NCBI RefSeq assembly: GCF_021018895.1
Contig: NC_079386.1
Coordinates: 16,753,052-16,817,051 of the forward strand
Source of the DNA: Seriola aureovittata
Lineage: Eukaryota; Chordata; Actinopteri; Carangiformes; Carangidae
Direction of reading: 5' to 3'
DNA length: 64,000 nucleotides
The position numbers were made by a program, and so were the translations under genes. The notes under the pieces were generated by a model. That model ran no database searches. It worked only from the letters and a program-made list of their open reading frames with translations, and was not told the DNA's origin. This document shows positions 34,508 through 45,374 of this stretch, piece by piece; within the stretch, counting starts at the first letter, position 1; each line of letters opens with the position of its first letter.

Positions 34508-34510
<3 letters not shown>

Positions 34511-34860
34511 TACGTGATGGTCTTGGATTCCTCTGTCTGGCTCAACGGTTTGCGGGTGTGAAAAAGAAAAATAAAGAGAAAATGGGGGGAGAGACGGAGA
34601 AAGATGGATGGATGTTAGAGGAGAGTGAGGAGAGGAGATCAGAGCCGTAACCATAACAACACTGATAAAGCAGCTCTCACTAAGTTATGATCGTTATTTC
34701 ATAAATGATCCATTGACTGTCAGACAGGAGTTAAAGTCCAAGGTGACGTCTTCACAAAGAGTCAGAAACACTCAGAGATATTTATTTTAACAGGATGTCA
34801 AGAGGAAAACAGAAAATGTTTCCAGGTCCAGAGACTGTTACCGACACAGTTATAGACACA

Positions 34861-35017
34861 GAAATACAGAAATGAATGTAGAAATAATTTTTATTTAAAT
34901 GCAGAAATGTAAAAAAAACAGAAAAGAATGTAGAAATAAATGAAGAAATTACAGAAATAACCTTTTTCTTCACTAAAACGTATTTATTTTGCATTTATTT
35001 CTGTATTTAAATGCAAA
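34861..35017. repeat. AT-rich degenerate repeat with palindrome
   Basis: Repeated GAAATAAATG / GCAGAAATGTA-type motifs, closing with TTTGCATTTA (34988) and its exact reverse complement TAAATGCAAA (35008). Confidence 0.6.
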
Positions 35018-35100
35018 GACTGAAGACTGACTGTTACTGTAAAGAAAACCTGGAGACTTAAACATCCAGACTGTCTCTCCATTTCACCCAGTCCTGACCT

Positions 35101-35135
35101 CTCCTCCTCTTCCTCCTCCTCCTCCTGCTGCTGCT
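35101..35135. repeat. (CCT)n(GCT)3 tract
   Basis: Short trinucleotide run, CCT units then GCT units. Confidence 0.8.
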
Positions 35136-35286
35136 ATCCTTCAATCACCCCTCCCCCGTCCTCTCTCCTCCTCTCTATTAGCACTTGTCAATGCTATCAG
35201 CCGGCTGTAATGCCCCGTCATTACACTCCGACTCTCCGTGGGCCTTATCAGCCTGTAACCCTGTAACACTGGCTCCACCACGGCTC

Positions 35287-36190
<904 letters not shown>

Positions 36191-36226
<36 letters not shown>
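36191..36226. repeat. (GT)18 microsatellite
   Basis: Pure GT; complementary CA array about 105 bp downstream. Confidence 0.95.
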
Positions 36227-36229
<3 letters not shown>

Positions 36230-36330
36230 GTTTGTGTATGAGCCTAATAGTGTGTAATTAACGTAATTCTCTGAGATTAGAGCAGAGCTGTAAACATTAG
36301 AGGGAAGGACAAGCCAGCTACTGTATGAGA

Positions 36331-36332
<2 letters not shown>

Positions 36333-36365
<33 letters not shown>

Positions 36366-36378
36366 ACACACACACACA
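36333..36378. repeat. (AC)n microsatellite
   Basis: AC with one extra C. Confidence 0.95.
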
Positions 36379-36539
36379 GCCTCCAGCCTTATAAAACCAA
36401 TACACAACAGTATGGTATTTAAGAGACTGATTCATCACTAGGTGTGTGTGTGTGTTTTAGTGTTTTATGGTGCGTTCTTGAAGCAGACCAACACTCTGCT
36501 CCGCGCTCTCAGGCATTTTAATGTTCATATATTAAAAAT

Positions 36540-36586
36540 ACACACACACACACACACACACCACACACACACACACATACACACAG
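36540..36586. repeat. (CA)n microsatellite
   Basis: CA with one extra C and a TA interruption. Confidence 0.95.
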
Positions 36587-36814
36587 TTTGAACACCACAC
36601 TCACAGAGACACATCAATTGCATTCTACACATATGGTATATATAAAAATAAACATTATAAAGAATTGTAAAGAGTCCAAAGTATAAATAAGAATCAAATC
36701 CTACTAATAACACTCTAATTGTTGAAATTGCAATGATACTGTGTGTTGATATATAATAATATTTTCACTTAAACATGTAACACTATTTAAGAAAAGACAT
36801 TTTAGCAAACAGCT

Positions 36815-36870
36815 ACACTTTTTAGCTCTATTTTGGGTCTCCTCCACCCTGCCTGCTGTTTGGTGCAGAG
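36815..36870. repeat. Fragment of the 26230-type teleost repeat
   Basis: TTTTAGCTCTATTTTGGGTCTC and CTGCCTGCTGTTTGGTGCAG resemble part of 26230-26430. Confidence 0.45.
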
Positions 36871-37243
36871 AATCAAAAACCCAAAACACTGTGCAGAGAC
36901 GCTCGGTCGAGCCGCAGCATGTCGCTGTAAACCCGGCCCATCTGGCGTCTCAGCGGGTTAAAACAAACCATTAAATGTATGTGTATATACCATTTAACCA
37001 TTGAGTCTGGTAAAAAATAAAGAGAAGGAAGGAAGTGTGAAAAATGGAAGAAGACATGAACAAACTCGTTAAGACTGACCCTGGTGCTCCTCACACATTG
37101 AAACCAGCTGGTACCCACTATATGCCCATACTTACCCGTATGTTTAGGGGCCCATAGCTCGAGGGTAAGAGCCCAGTGTGTGCGCAGATATGCGATTGCG
37201 AGCGCACGCTACTGTGTGTGTGTGTGGGTTTATGTGAAGCTGA

Positions 37244-37450
37244 ATGCTTGAGCTCTGGGGTTACCGGGGGAGCCACGGCGCGGAGCTGAGGCCCAGACCA
37301 GAGGCCTCTCTGCCAGCCGCGGCAGCTCTGCAGCCCTGCCTGTCTCCTCCACACCTCCAGGCTGTCACAGAGGTCCTGCAGCGCTGCACTGTTTACCAGC
37401 GCCAGGCTGAAACACAGATGCAGCAGCTGCAGGAGCGTACCGATGTCTGA
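37244..37450 (+). CDS. Coding-like ORF, possible small protein or terminal exon
   Basis: ATG to TGA, 68 codons, in a GC-rich island within AT-rich DNA. The C-terminal part AVTEVLQRCTVYQRQ..QMQQLQERTDV looks like an amphipathic coiled-coil helix, and roughly 70% of third positions are G or C. A pyrimidine-rich CTCCTCCACACCTCCAG precedes the coiled-coil part, so it could be a last exon instead of a whole ORF. The minus strand is also open across the same bases with equally GC-rich third positions and a leucine-rich reading (37118-37459), so the coding strand is undecided. Family not recognised. Confidence 0.3.
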   Translation: MLELWGYRGSHGAELRPRPEASLPAAAALQPCLSPPHLQAVTEVLQRCTVYQRQAETQMQQLQERTDV

Positions 37451-37670
37451 CAGACCCAATGCAAAACCTCCAGCTAAAAAACATGGTCCTTACGGAGAAT
37501 ATTAGAAGCAGCAGTTGTGGCTTGTAATATTTTGTGCTTTGGCTGATTTATAAAAATGTCACGCAGGCAGAGTTGCGCCTTGTTTTGGCTACCACCGCTC
37601 GAAGAGGAGCTTCTACTGGATTCCTCTGGAGGGAGGGCGGACTGTTGGTTGCAGGGGTGGGGAGGGTGCG

Positions 37671-37673
<3 letters not shown>

Positions 37674-37706
<33 letters not shown>
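37674..37706. repeat. (GT)16 microsatellite
   Basis: Pure GT, then GGGG. Confidence 0.94.
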
Positions 37707-37708
<2 letters not shown>

Positions 37709-37832
37709 GTGTTTTTATGAGAAACAGTATCTGAGGTGGCGTTGGCAAGGAAATCTGATCCTGTTCGCAGTGTGAGAAACACGATCGACAAGTCAGCAGA
37801 ACTGTGTTTGTTTCCTTCAGACCTCAGCGAGC

Positions 37833-37873
37833 GGGGGGGGGGGGGGTGGGGTGGGGTGGGGGGGGGGGGGGGG
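37833..37873 (+). repeat. Poly(G) cluster (quadruplex candidate)
   Basis: 41 bp of G interrupted by single T at three places. Confidence 0.92.
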
Positions 37874-39461
37874 ATTCGGCCCATATGTGGACGCTGCACG
37901 AGCTCGCCGGAGTTGGCAGTAGCTGAATATTATTCGGAGTCATCGGCTAATCGGATTTCTGTGTTTAATTTCCTCCCGACCAACGGGATTCACGGCAACG
38001 TCTCACCACCTCCGATCCCACCACGTCATCCATATCCATCGATCTAATAACTGGCTGGTTTATCAATCAGTCAAAACAGTAAAGAAGGAGGCATCGTTAA
38101 AGGGCTCATGCTCTGTTTTTGCATGTTATAGCTAATTAACTAATGTTCAGTAGTAAAGCCTCTCGCTCACTATTGTAAAGGACAAGTGTCCTCTCAGGTG
38201 TTTACGACCTTCTGACCGTTACTGTTGGAAATCAGTTCTTTTTAAATCTCTTTAAATCACGTTACTTCAACAGTTATTTTGTTTCGTTTTGACGAAACCG
38301 ATCAGCAGTAACTACGCGACATATCCTGCCGACGTTATGTTTTGTTGATGATGTGACACTGTTTGCGAGAAGGTTTTTCTGTCTATCTCATCACAGCTTG
38401 TGACCGTTTTTATGTCACTGTTTTTCATGCACATAGCTAAGTGGCTAACAAGCTAAGCAGCACATTGATGTCCTCATACTAAACTTTAGTTCAACTGTGG
38501 AAACTAACCTGGTCTCCTACACATTACATTTATATTTTACCTGTACAGTTTAATAAACCAACCTGCTGAGATTTGAAGCTTGATTCAGATCAGTAATTCA
38601 GTAAGTAAAATGAACAATTATTTGTCTTTATCTTCATCATATGACACTGCAGAGACCCAGAGGACAAACTATGAAAGAAACCATTGAATCTTGCACTTGT
38701 TAAAGACTCTTTGGCCTTTAAATCTCAAAATATCAACTGTCATTGAACACAACACAGGCAGAGTTGATACAGTAATTTGGGCCCTGATCACATCTACGTG
38801 TCACAAGCATAAAACTGAACAAAAAAGAAAAGATGGAAGCAAATTTCCCACGATGATGAATCACTTTTCTCGTCTCTGCGAGATGAAATTTGGAGGATAT
38901 AAATAAATGAATGTAACTTATGGTTTGCTTTGGACAAAGTTTGGCAGTGGAAATACAGAACACACGGACACTAAACTCTACCATCTGCAAAAGCCTGGGA
39001 AAAACAACGTGCTGAACACAGAGTTTGCATTACATTTTGTTATACAATACATTATCAGCAGCAGCTTTTATATCCATAAAGCCCCGGTCCGTCTGGACGA
39101 TACCTGAGCTCAGCTCGTTCTTTAAAACGTCTTCTGGATCGTCACCAACCTTGTGTTCTGCCTGCTTCTCCTTTCGAACCCCGGCGTGTTTGGGATTATG
39201 TTTTGTCATGAGCAAAAGTGGAACCGGATGCGTAGAAGTGCCTTGTGAGCCGCGGGGGGAACACGCGACGGCGAGGTCCAATGAAACGGCTGGGGTGGGT
39301 GGATGGATGCGGAGCGAGGCCTCGGCTCCGGCTCTGATGTGGATCAACGCATGTGGAACGCTGCAAAGTCTCCATGTGTAAACAAACAGACATGTTAGCA
39401 ATGATGGGCGGGGACTTGACATCAAAACGTTTGGCTTGGACCACTGGTAGGCCCACTCACA
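37874..39461. other. No gene recognised
   Basis: GC-richer unique sequence at 37880-38040 and 39090-39360; the latter is open on both strands for over 100 codons without a recognisable domain. AT-rich between. Confidence 0.4.
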
Positions 39462-39508
39462 TGTGTGTGTGTGTGTGTGTGTTGTGTGTGTGTGTACGTG
39501 TGTGTGCA
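39462..39508. repeat. Interrupted (GT)n microsatellite
   Basis: GT with TTG and ACG interruptions. Confidence 0.93.
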
Positions 39509-39628
39509 GTTTTCTCTGAGATGTGTGAATTCATCCTGTGCCTTTCCATGTTTATGTATGCTTTCATATATGTTCATTTGTGTGTCCGCTTCAGTACATA
39601 TAAACACTGATTTGCATATGTTTACAGT

Positions 39629-39631
<3 letters not shown>

Positions 39632-39676
<45 letters not shown>
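39632..39676. repeat. (GT)22 microsatellite
   Basis: Pure GT run; complementary CA array about 140 bp downstream. Confidence 0.96.
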
Positions 39677-39678
<2 letters not shown>

Positions 39679-39811
39679 TCTGTGTGAGTGATGCACACCA
39701 GATTGTGATTTTCTCCAGCAGCGAATTGGCGAGTTTGTTAAAACAGTGTTTTCTATCTCCCGTCCAAGACCACAGTGACCAGCCAAGTGCGTTTGACCTC
39801 AACACACACTA

Positions 39812-39813
<2 letters not shown>

Positions 39814-39843
<30 letters not shown>
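39814..39843. repeat. (AC)15 microsatellite
   Basis: Pure AC run. Confidence 0.94.
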
Positions 39844-39847
<4 letters not shown>

Positions 39848-40248
39848 GCATACACACGGGGGAGTTGTGTAACGGAGTGAACAGGAGTGCATCTCTTTTT
39901 CCAGATGGAAAGATGGAAAAGAAAGGACTCAGAGGGAGACGGAGAGAAGACACACGTCTCCCGTCCACTTTGTGATTTGGCTCGATTCGCTTTGGTTCTG
40001 AGATTATTTTAATTTGGTAAAGACGAGTGTGTCGTCATGTTTTTGTTCAGTGACCGCTCGCTGCAGCATCCCAACATGTTTCTTCAATGTCTCATTCATT
40101 CGCTCTTGGACACAACAGCTGCATTTCCATCCAAACACATTACAAAACAAAAGTTGAATCGATTTAGAAGAGCTGAGCTGCATTTTTTTTTTATTTTATT
40201 TATTTTTTTAAAACAAACAGATTATTTGTTGAACACAGCGATGAAGCT

Positions 40249-40505
40249 TTAAAACAGCAGCGTGTAGGATTTAGTGACATCTAGTGGCGAGGTCGCAGAT
40301 TACAACCAACAAACGGTGTTTGTCCGGTAACGTAACATCATGAAAAGCTGCTGTAGAAACACGGCGGTGCAACATGGTGGAAAACACACTCACTTAGATA
40401 TGAAATGCTAATGCTAAGCTAATAAAAACAGGATTCTTTATGATTATAACTCCATTTCTGCCAATTAATAATAGATCCCCTGAATCCTACGCACTGGTCC
40501 TTTAA
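40249..40505. mobile_element. TTAA-target MITE, AGGACCAGTGTGTAGG family, second copy
   Basis: TTAA at 40249-40252 and 40502-40505. The right end TCCTACGCACTGGTCCT is the inverted terminus; the left end is mutated to AACAGCAGCGTGTAGGATTT. The interior has GTGACATCTAGTGGCGAGG, ACACGGCGGTGCAACATGG and CCATTTCTGCCAAT, which I recognise from a common teleost repeat. Opposite orientation to 15276-15502. Confidence 0.75.
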
Positions 40506-40947
40506 CATCATAAGAATATTTTGTTTTTCTTTTAAACCTGGAAGCTCAAAAGAAACTAAGAAAATTATATTAGTTTGTTTGTTTTTGTTTGTTTCAGGGT
40601 ATGAAAATGGTTTTCTGCTTTAGAATAATCTATGAAACAGAAAATAAGGACACGTGTTGATTTCATAATATTAGATCACGAGGTAACAATAAAATCTGTA
40701 GAACATCAGTCAGTTTCAATCTGTGCCACACAACAAATATGGTGAAATTGAAGTTATACTCAATATTAATGAAGAAAAAGTCTGAATCCTTTTTAGGAGC
40801 TAAAACTCTCAGAAGCAGCTTTTTTTCTGTGATTTCTGGACGAAACTTTTCTTTTACCTCCAAGAATCCAGTTTCTTCACCTCACACCAGAAGCTGCTGC
40901 AGCTCGTTCGCAGGGTTCACAAACTTTGACTTAGTCAGTGAACGCAG

Positions 40948-40948
<1 letters not shown>
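40506..40948. other. No feature seen
   Basis: AT-rich unique-looking DNA. Confidence 0.45.
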
Positions 40949-40982
<34 letters not shown>

Positions 40983-41390
40983 CTGTCTGTTTTCTCAGGG
41001 TTCATACTCACTCCGTCTTTCCATGTCATCTCTCACACTCTCAATTCACTTTTCATTCTTGCCCCAGTCTTTTTCGTTTTCCCTCCCTCCTTTCATCGCC
41101 TCTGCCATCCTGACCACCTTCCTGGAACAGACCAGCTGTGCTTCCCTCTCTCTTCTGTCTCTCCCTCGTTTTTCTCTTTTCGTTTTTTAATCTTTTCCTG
41201 CTTTATTTCTTTCCTTCTTTCTTCTGACTCTTCCCTTCCTTTTTTCCTTTATTCCCTCAGATGCTTTCACTCATCTTCCTTTCTTCCTTTAACTCTCTCG
41301 CCTCTGTTTTCTCCTCTTCTCCTTTCCCTCCTTTTCATCACATCTCTCTCTTTTTGGCTTTTCCTCCTCCTTTCTCTTTCTCTCTTTGAT
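40949..41390. repeat. (CT)n followed by a long polypyrimidine domain
   Basis: Pure CT to about 40976, then over 400 bp dominated by C and T on the plus strand. Frames read through it give Ser/Leu/Phe-rich nonsense. Confidence 0.75.
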
Positions 41391-41452
41391 AAAAAAAAAC
41401 AACTTGATGGATGAAAAAAGTGAGAATAAAATAAATGAAAGTGAGACAAAAA

Positions 41453-41464
41453 GGGGGGGGGGGG
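41453..41464. repeat. Poly(G) tract
   Basis: About twelve G. Confidence 0.9.
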
Positions 41465-41555
41465 TTTGACAGCAGTTTGCCTCCCTTCTCACATCCAGTC
41501 GTCCTGGCCAGACATCGACGGGTGGCTTTCATACCTACCAATAAACTCGTTTCCA

Positions 41556-41557
41556 TC

Positions 41558-41596
<39 letters not shown>

Positions 41597-41663
41597 AAAA
41601 CACACACACACACACACATCGGGGACATAAAGTTGGCTTGTTTCAAGTTGGGACCATAAAACT

Positions 41664-41701
<38 letters not shown>

Positions 41702-41712
41702 AAAACACACAC
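41556..41712. repeat. Two related (CA)n-CCAAAA modules, about 105 bp apart
   Basis: Each CA array (41556-41594 and 41667-41699) ends in CCAAAACACACAC. The spacer contains two similar phrases, GGGGACATAAAGTTGG and GTTGGGACCATAAAACTC, so this looks like a local imperfect tandem duplication. Confidence 0.7.
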
Positions 41713-41772
41713 TTTAAGGCGGCTACGTTGAGACTCAGCCAACCTTGTTCTTTGGCAAGAGCAGTGCACCCA

Positions 41773-41775
<3 letters not shown>

Positions 41776-41811
<36 letters not shown>

Positions 41812-41833
41812 GTGTGTGTGTGTGTGTGTGTGT
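41776..41833. repeat. (GT)n with one TTG break
   Basis: Complementary to the CA arrays just upstream. Confidence 0.95.
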
Positions 41834-43679
41834 CTGCGTATGTGCATGTGCGATATATCCCCAAGATCAGTTGCTACGGCGACCACTGTCAACAAACAGG
41901 CGACGGGCATTATCCACTCAGCCTTGTGTCTCCCTCGACTTTGTTGCACCGATAAAGTTTCTGTGAAGGTTAAAAGGGCGAGAGAGGGGCGAACGTCAGC
42001 ATCTTTCAACCTCTCTCTCTCTCTCTCTCTCCCTCCCTTTGCCCAAAGTTGTAAAAATAAACCGAACGCTGCCTTTAATCATTTTTACTCGCGCGAGGAC
42101 ATGAAGGACGACCTCGCTCCAAAATAAGAAAGATGTCCAACTGCGGAAAAAAAAAAAAAAAAAATTCACACCTACTCTCACAAAACGACCGCTGGCGTGA
42201 AAAGCACGAGTCACATTGTGGGACATTATGAAGGTTGTGCGTCATCCCGGGGCCTCGGCTCACAAAATCCTGATGATTTTCTGATGGACTCGTCTGTGTT
42301 TTTGAAATATCGGCGGATGAATCTGAGGTACCAGCGCTCAGGAGTTCTCAAAACTTCCAAAACTCTGAGGTACGGAGGCTCGTTGATGCCAAAACAATTG
42401 GGGAATTGATGCTCGGGCAGTAGGATGGAAATGCCGCCGTCCAGCAGAGAGAAGTTTTTAACTTAATTTCCCAAACAATTAGTCCTCCAGCTCACCGAGC
42501 CTTTTTTTCCCCCTAGGCTCCGGTTTCTTCTCATCTTGAAAGTCGAGGCCTTGTTTGGTTTGTCATCGTCTTTTCTTTTTTTTTTTTTGTTAAATCTGCG
42601 CTGACGGTACGAGCCAATCACAACACTCTCGCAGACGAAAAGGGCGGGACTTTACGGTAATCAGTGAAATTCATAGACACAATGGGCCCCGACTGTCAAA
42701 ACCAAAAGAAACCCGAGTGCGGATGAAAGCCTTGGAGGCTGTCCTGTGTAATTTCCTCTGGGCAATAAACTTATTCAGGTTTGTGTGTAAACGCCCCAAA
42801 AAACGATTTTAGCTTGAACGTTGCAATTTTGCTGGTTTTAAAAAAAAATATGTGGATTTAATTTTGCTGTTAAAAAAGCAGAGTATTGAAATAGGACCGT
42901 CCTGTTTTTGTAACATTCTTGTGACTTGTCTCAAAAGCCTTTTAAAAGTTTGTTTTTGTGTCATTTCGTCGACTTTAAACCAGAAATACTGTATTGTATT
43001 TCCTTTTTTTCCCCACTATATTTACATTTTATTTCAGCCTCGTCTCCTGTGGTTTATTATGTGAAAAAAGAGAAGAAATAGCTTCTTAAAATTTTTGTAC
43101 GCTCCCTTATTGTTTTGTTTTGGTTTCTCTGCTCATGGTTGTAATTTTTCATACAGATGTTGCAAACTACTGACACTTTCTCAAGCAAAATATTTCCAGG
43201 AGATGAGGTTTTCGAAAATGTCAAGTCGCACTCCAGAACTTGTTGATACTAAATCAATTGACTTCCTATTTGATATCTGATCAAAGTGTCTGTCACGTCA
43301 GGCCGGTATTGTGCAACTATGACGGCTGATCCGGGAAAAACAACTGCCACAAAGTTTTATTTTCTATTTAAAAGAGATATAAATTTGGAACCAAGATGGC
43401 CACCGCCGAATCTGCCAGACACGTCTTCCTGCACAAGAGCGATACTTTTCACCATATCCTTACAAAGCCAAAGAATAAAAAAGAAAAATCTGGTTTTGTC
43501 TTCTCTGACTGATAAATGACCCAAAGGAGTAATCAATTCTCATAATTATTGATTCATCTACTTGAAAGAAATCACTTCAGCAGGTGTGTGGTGATGTGTG
43601 TTGGTTCAGGTTTGGCAACAGATCTTACAGCAGGTGGATGATCACACTAGAAAAACACACACAGTCACGCTCACACGCA
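41834..43679. other. No gene recognised; possible regulatory DNA
   Basis: (CT)11 at 42009-42031. GC-balanced unique DNA at 42200-42480. At 42614-42650 CCAATCA and GGGCGGGAC lie 21 bp apart. A T12 run near 42578. No exon could be supported. Confidence 0.4.
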
Positions 43680-43696
43680 CCCCCCCCCCCCCCCCC
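43680..43696. repeat. Poly(C) tract, C17
   Basis: Seventeen C after a CA-rich lead. Confidence 0.95.
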
Positions 43697-43844
43697 GCGT
43701 TTCCTTGACGATACACCCCGGTTACCCCTCATCCTTGTCCTCCTCCGCCTGGTTGGAGGAACCCCCTGGGAGGTTACCGAGGTAACCGGCAAGGTCGTGA
43801 CCCTGGCGTGTGCCATAGCTCAGCCCACGCAGCGTGATAGGAGA

Positions 43845-43845
<1 letters not shown>

Positions 43846-43900
<55 letters not shown>

Positions 43901-43963
43901 CCACAGAAGCCCCTTTATCCTATTCACAGAATGGAAGCAGTTGTCAGACAGCTGTGTCAATGT

Positions 43964-44016
<53 letters not shown>
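43846..44016. repeat. Inverted pair: (GT)26 and (CA)25 with 67-bp spacer
   Basis: GT at 43846-43898 and CA at 43966-44016 are complementary and close enough to form a long hairpin in single-stranded DNA or RNA. A frame of 172 codons crosses both arrays; its non-repeat parts are not recognisable protein. GGTTACC-GA-GGTAACC (43772-43787) is a small palindrome just upstream. Confidence 0.9.
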
Positions 44017-44018
<2 letters not shown>

Positions 44019-44126
44019 TGGTCTTTCCCAGTGAACCTGGTTCCCATTGCCTTGGGTAGAGATGGAGACTGCCAGTTGGACATCGACCAAGTGAAACACT
44101 GAGAGAGACATACTGTACATTGTACG

Positions 44127-44130
<4 letters not shown>

Positions 44131-44171
<41 letters not shown>
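44131..44171. repeat. (TG)20 microsatellite
   Basis: Pure TG; third array of the local GT-CA-GT series. Confidence 0.96.
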
Positions 44172-44173
<2 letters not shown>

Positions 44174-44504
44174 GTGAAGGGATAATTAAACAGTAGCTGG
44201 GCTGGACGATACACGTCACATGGATGAATCAAAGCGACGGCAGAGACACGATCAACTTCACATTTGGTGACATCAGAGAAATCAATCGATCGATCGGTTG
44301 AATGTTGTAAAGATCTTTGGTGACCTCAGACGCTTCTTAGCTACACGGCAGCACCTGAACGCATCATTCCTGTCAAACTGAAATTACATGTACACTCGCA
44401 AGTTAGCAAAGACGTAACTCTTTCACAATAAAACGTCAGACGGAGAATCAGAGAGTGTGCACTGTCCCACTTTTTATCTGGAAGCATTGTCAGATCACAA
44501 TCAC

Positions 44505-44560
44505 AACACTTTATTGATCCCCAGCGAGAAAATTAGGTTAAGTTACAGTTGCTCCCTCAA
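44505..44560. mobile_element. LINE 3'-end fragment (candidate)
   Basis: AACACTTTATTGATCCCCAGCG..AAATTAGG resembles the conserved tail (CTTTATTGATCCC..GGGGAAATT) of a common teleost LINE as I remember it. Only the tail phrase is present. Confidence 0.4.
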
Positions 44561-45076
44561 GAATGGAAATCTAACTGCAGAGAATAGAGAACAGGAAGTA
44601 AGATTATAAAGATAAAGATAAAATATAAAAAGAGTGAGAGAGGCAGCCATCCAGATGTCAGGGCTCTCTTCCACAGTAAAACTGACTAAGCCGTGAGGGG
44701 AGGAGGGTGAGACAGATCAAACTGTAAAACCTTGAGTGTCTTCTTAAGTGTGATGCAGATTCATGGTTTTAATCTAAAGACTAAAACATGTTTGAAACAC
44801 CTTTTGTTTTTAAGAGCTAACGTGCACTAGAGGAGACGGTCCCGTCCAATCAGAAACACTTGTGGGCGGGACGTTTGAGGAGCTGCCATATCTGTACTGA
44901 ATACTTCTAGGCTACTATGAATATGTACTGAACACAGATGGAGAGATCATCCAAGGGACAGACGAGCAGAGATGGAGGGAAGAGAGTGAAGAGGGAGTGA
45001 TGAAACAGTGAGCAACCAGCGGACCGTCCCAGCAGACACTGAACTACACGCCAAGGTGTGTTTGTGAGTGTAAACC

Positions 45077-45102
45077 AGAGAGAGAGAGAGAGAGAGAGAG
45101 AG
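45077..45102. repeat. (GA)13 microsatellite
   Basis: Pure GA run. Confidence 0.95.
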
Positions 45103-45155
45103 ACATGAACACAGGAGTCCTTCATAACTGTGTGCGTGTGTGCACGTGTAGTGTC

Positions 45156-45158
<3 letters not shown>

Positions 45159-45202
<44 letters not shown>
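45159..45202. repeat. (GT)22 microsatellite
   Basis: Pure GT run. Confidence 0.96.
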
Positions 45203-45205
<3 letters not shown>

Positions 45206-45339
45206 ATGCTCCAGGCTCACATATGAAACCAATCGTCTCCCAGTGAAGGTTAGATGGACTCCACCACATTATATTAACATGAAGATAAATGGAGCAATTA
45301 TAAAGCTTCACAACACACTAACATGGTGCTACTAGTCCT

Positions 45340-45341
<2 letters not shown>

Positions 45342-45373
<32 letters not shown>
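45342..45373. repeat. (TG)16 microsatellite
   Basis: Pure TG run. Confidence 0.95.

Positions 45374-45374
<1 letters not shown>

Noticed and set aside
34118..34654. 178-codon minus frame
   Set aside because: Three GT arrays read as Thr-His repeats; only the phase of the arrays keeps it open.
41338..42009. 223-codon minus frame
   Set aside because: Composed of alternating CA/GT microsatellite translations plus purine-rich low complexity.
43584..44102. 172-codon plus frame across GT and CA arrays
   Set aside because: Most of it is Cys-Val and Thr-His runs; the flanking residues show no recognisable family and the frame depends on the repeat lengths.
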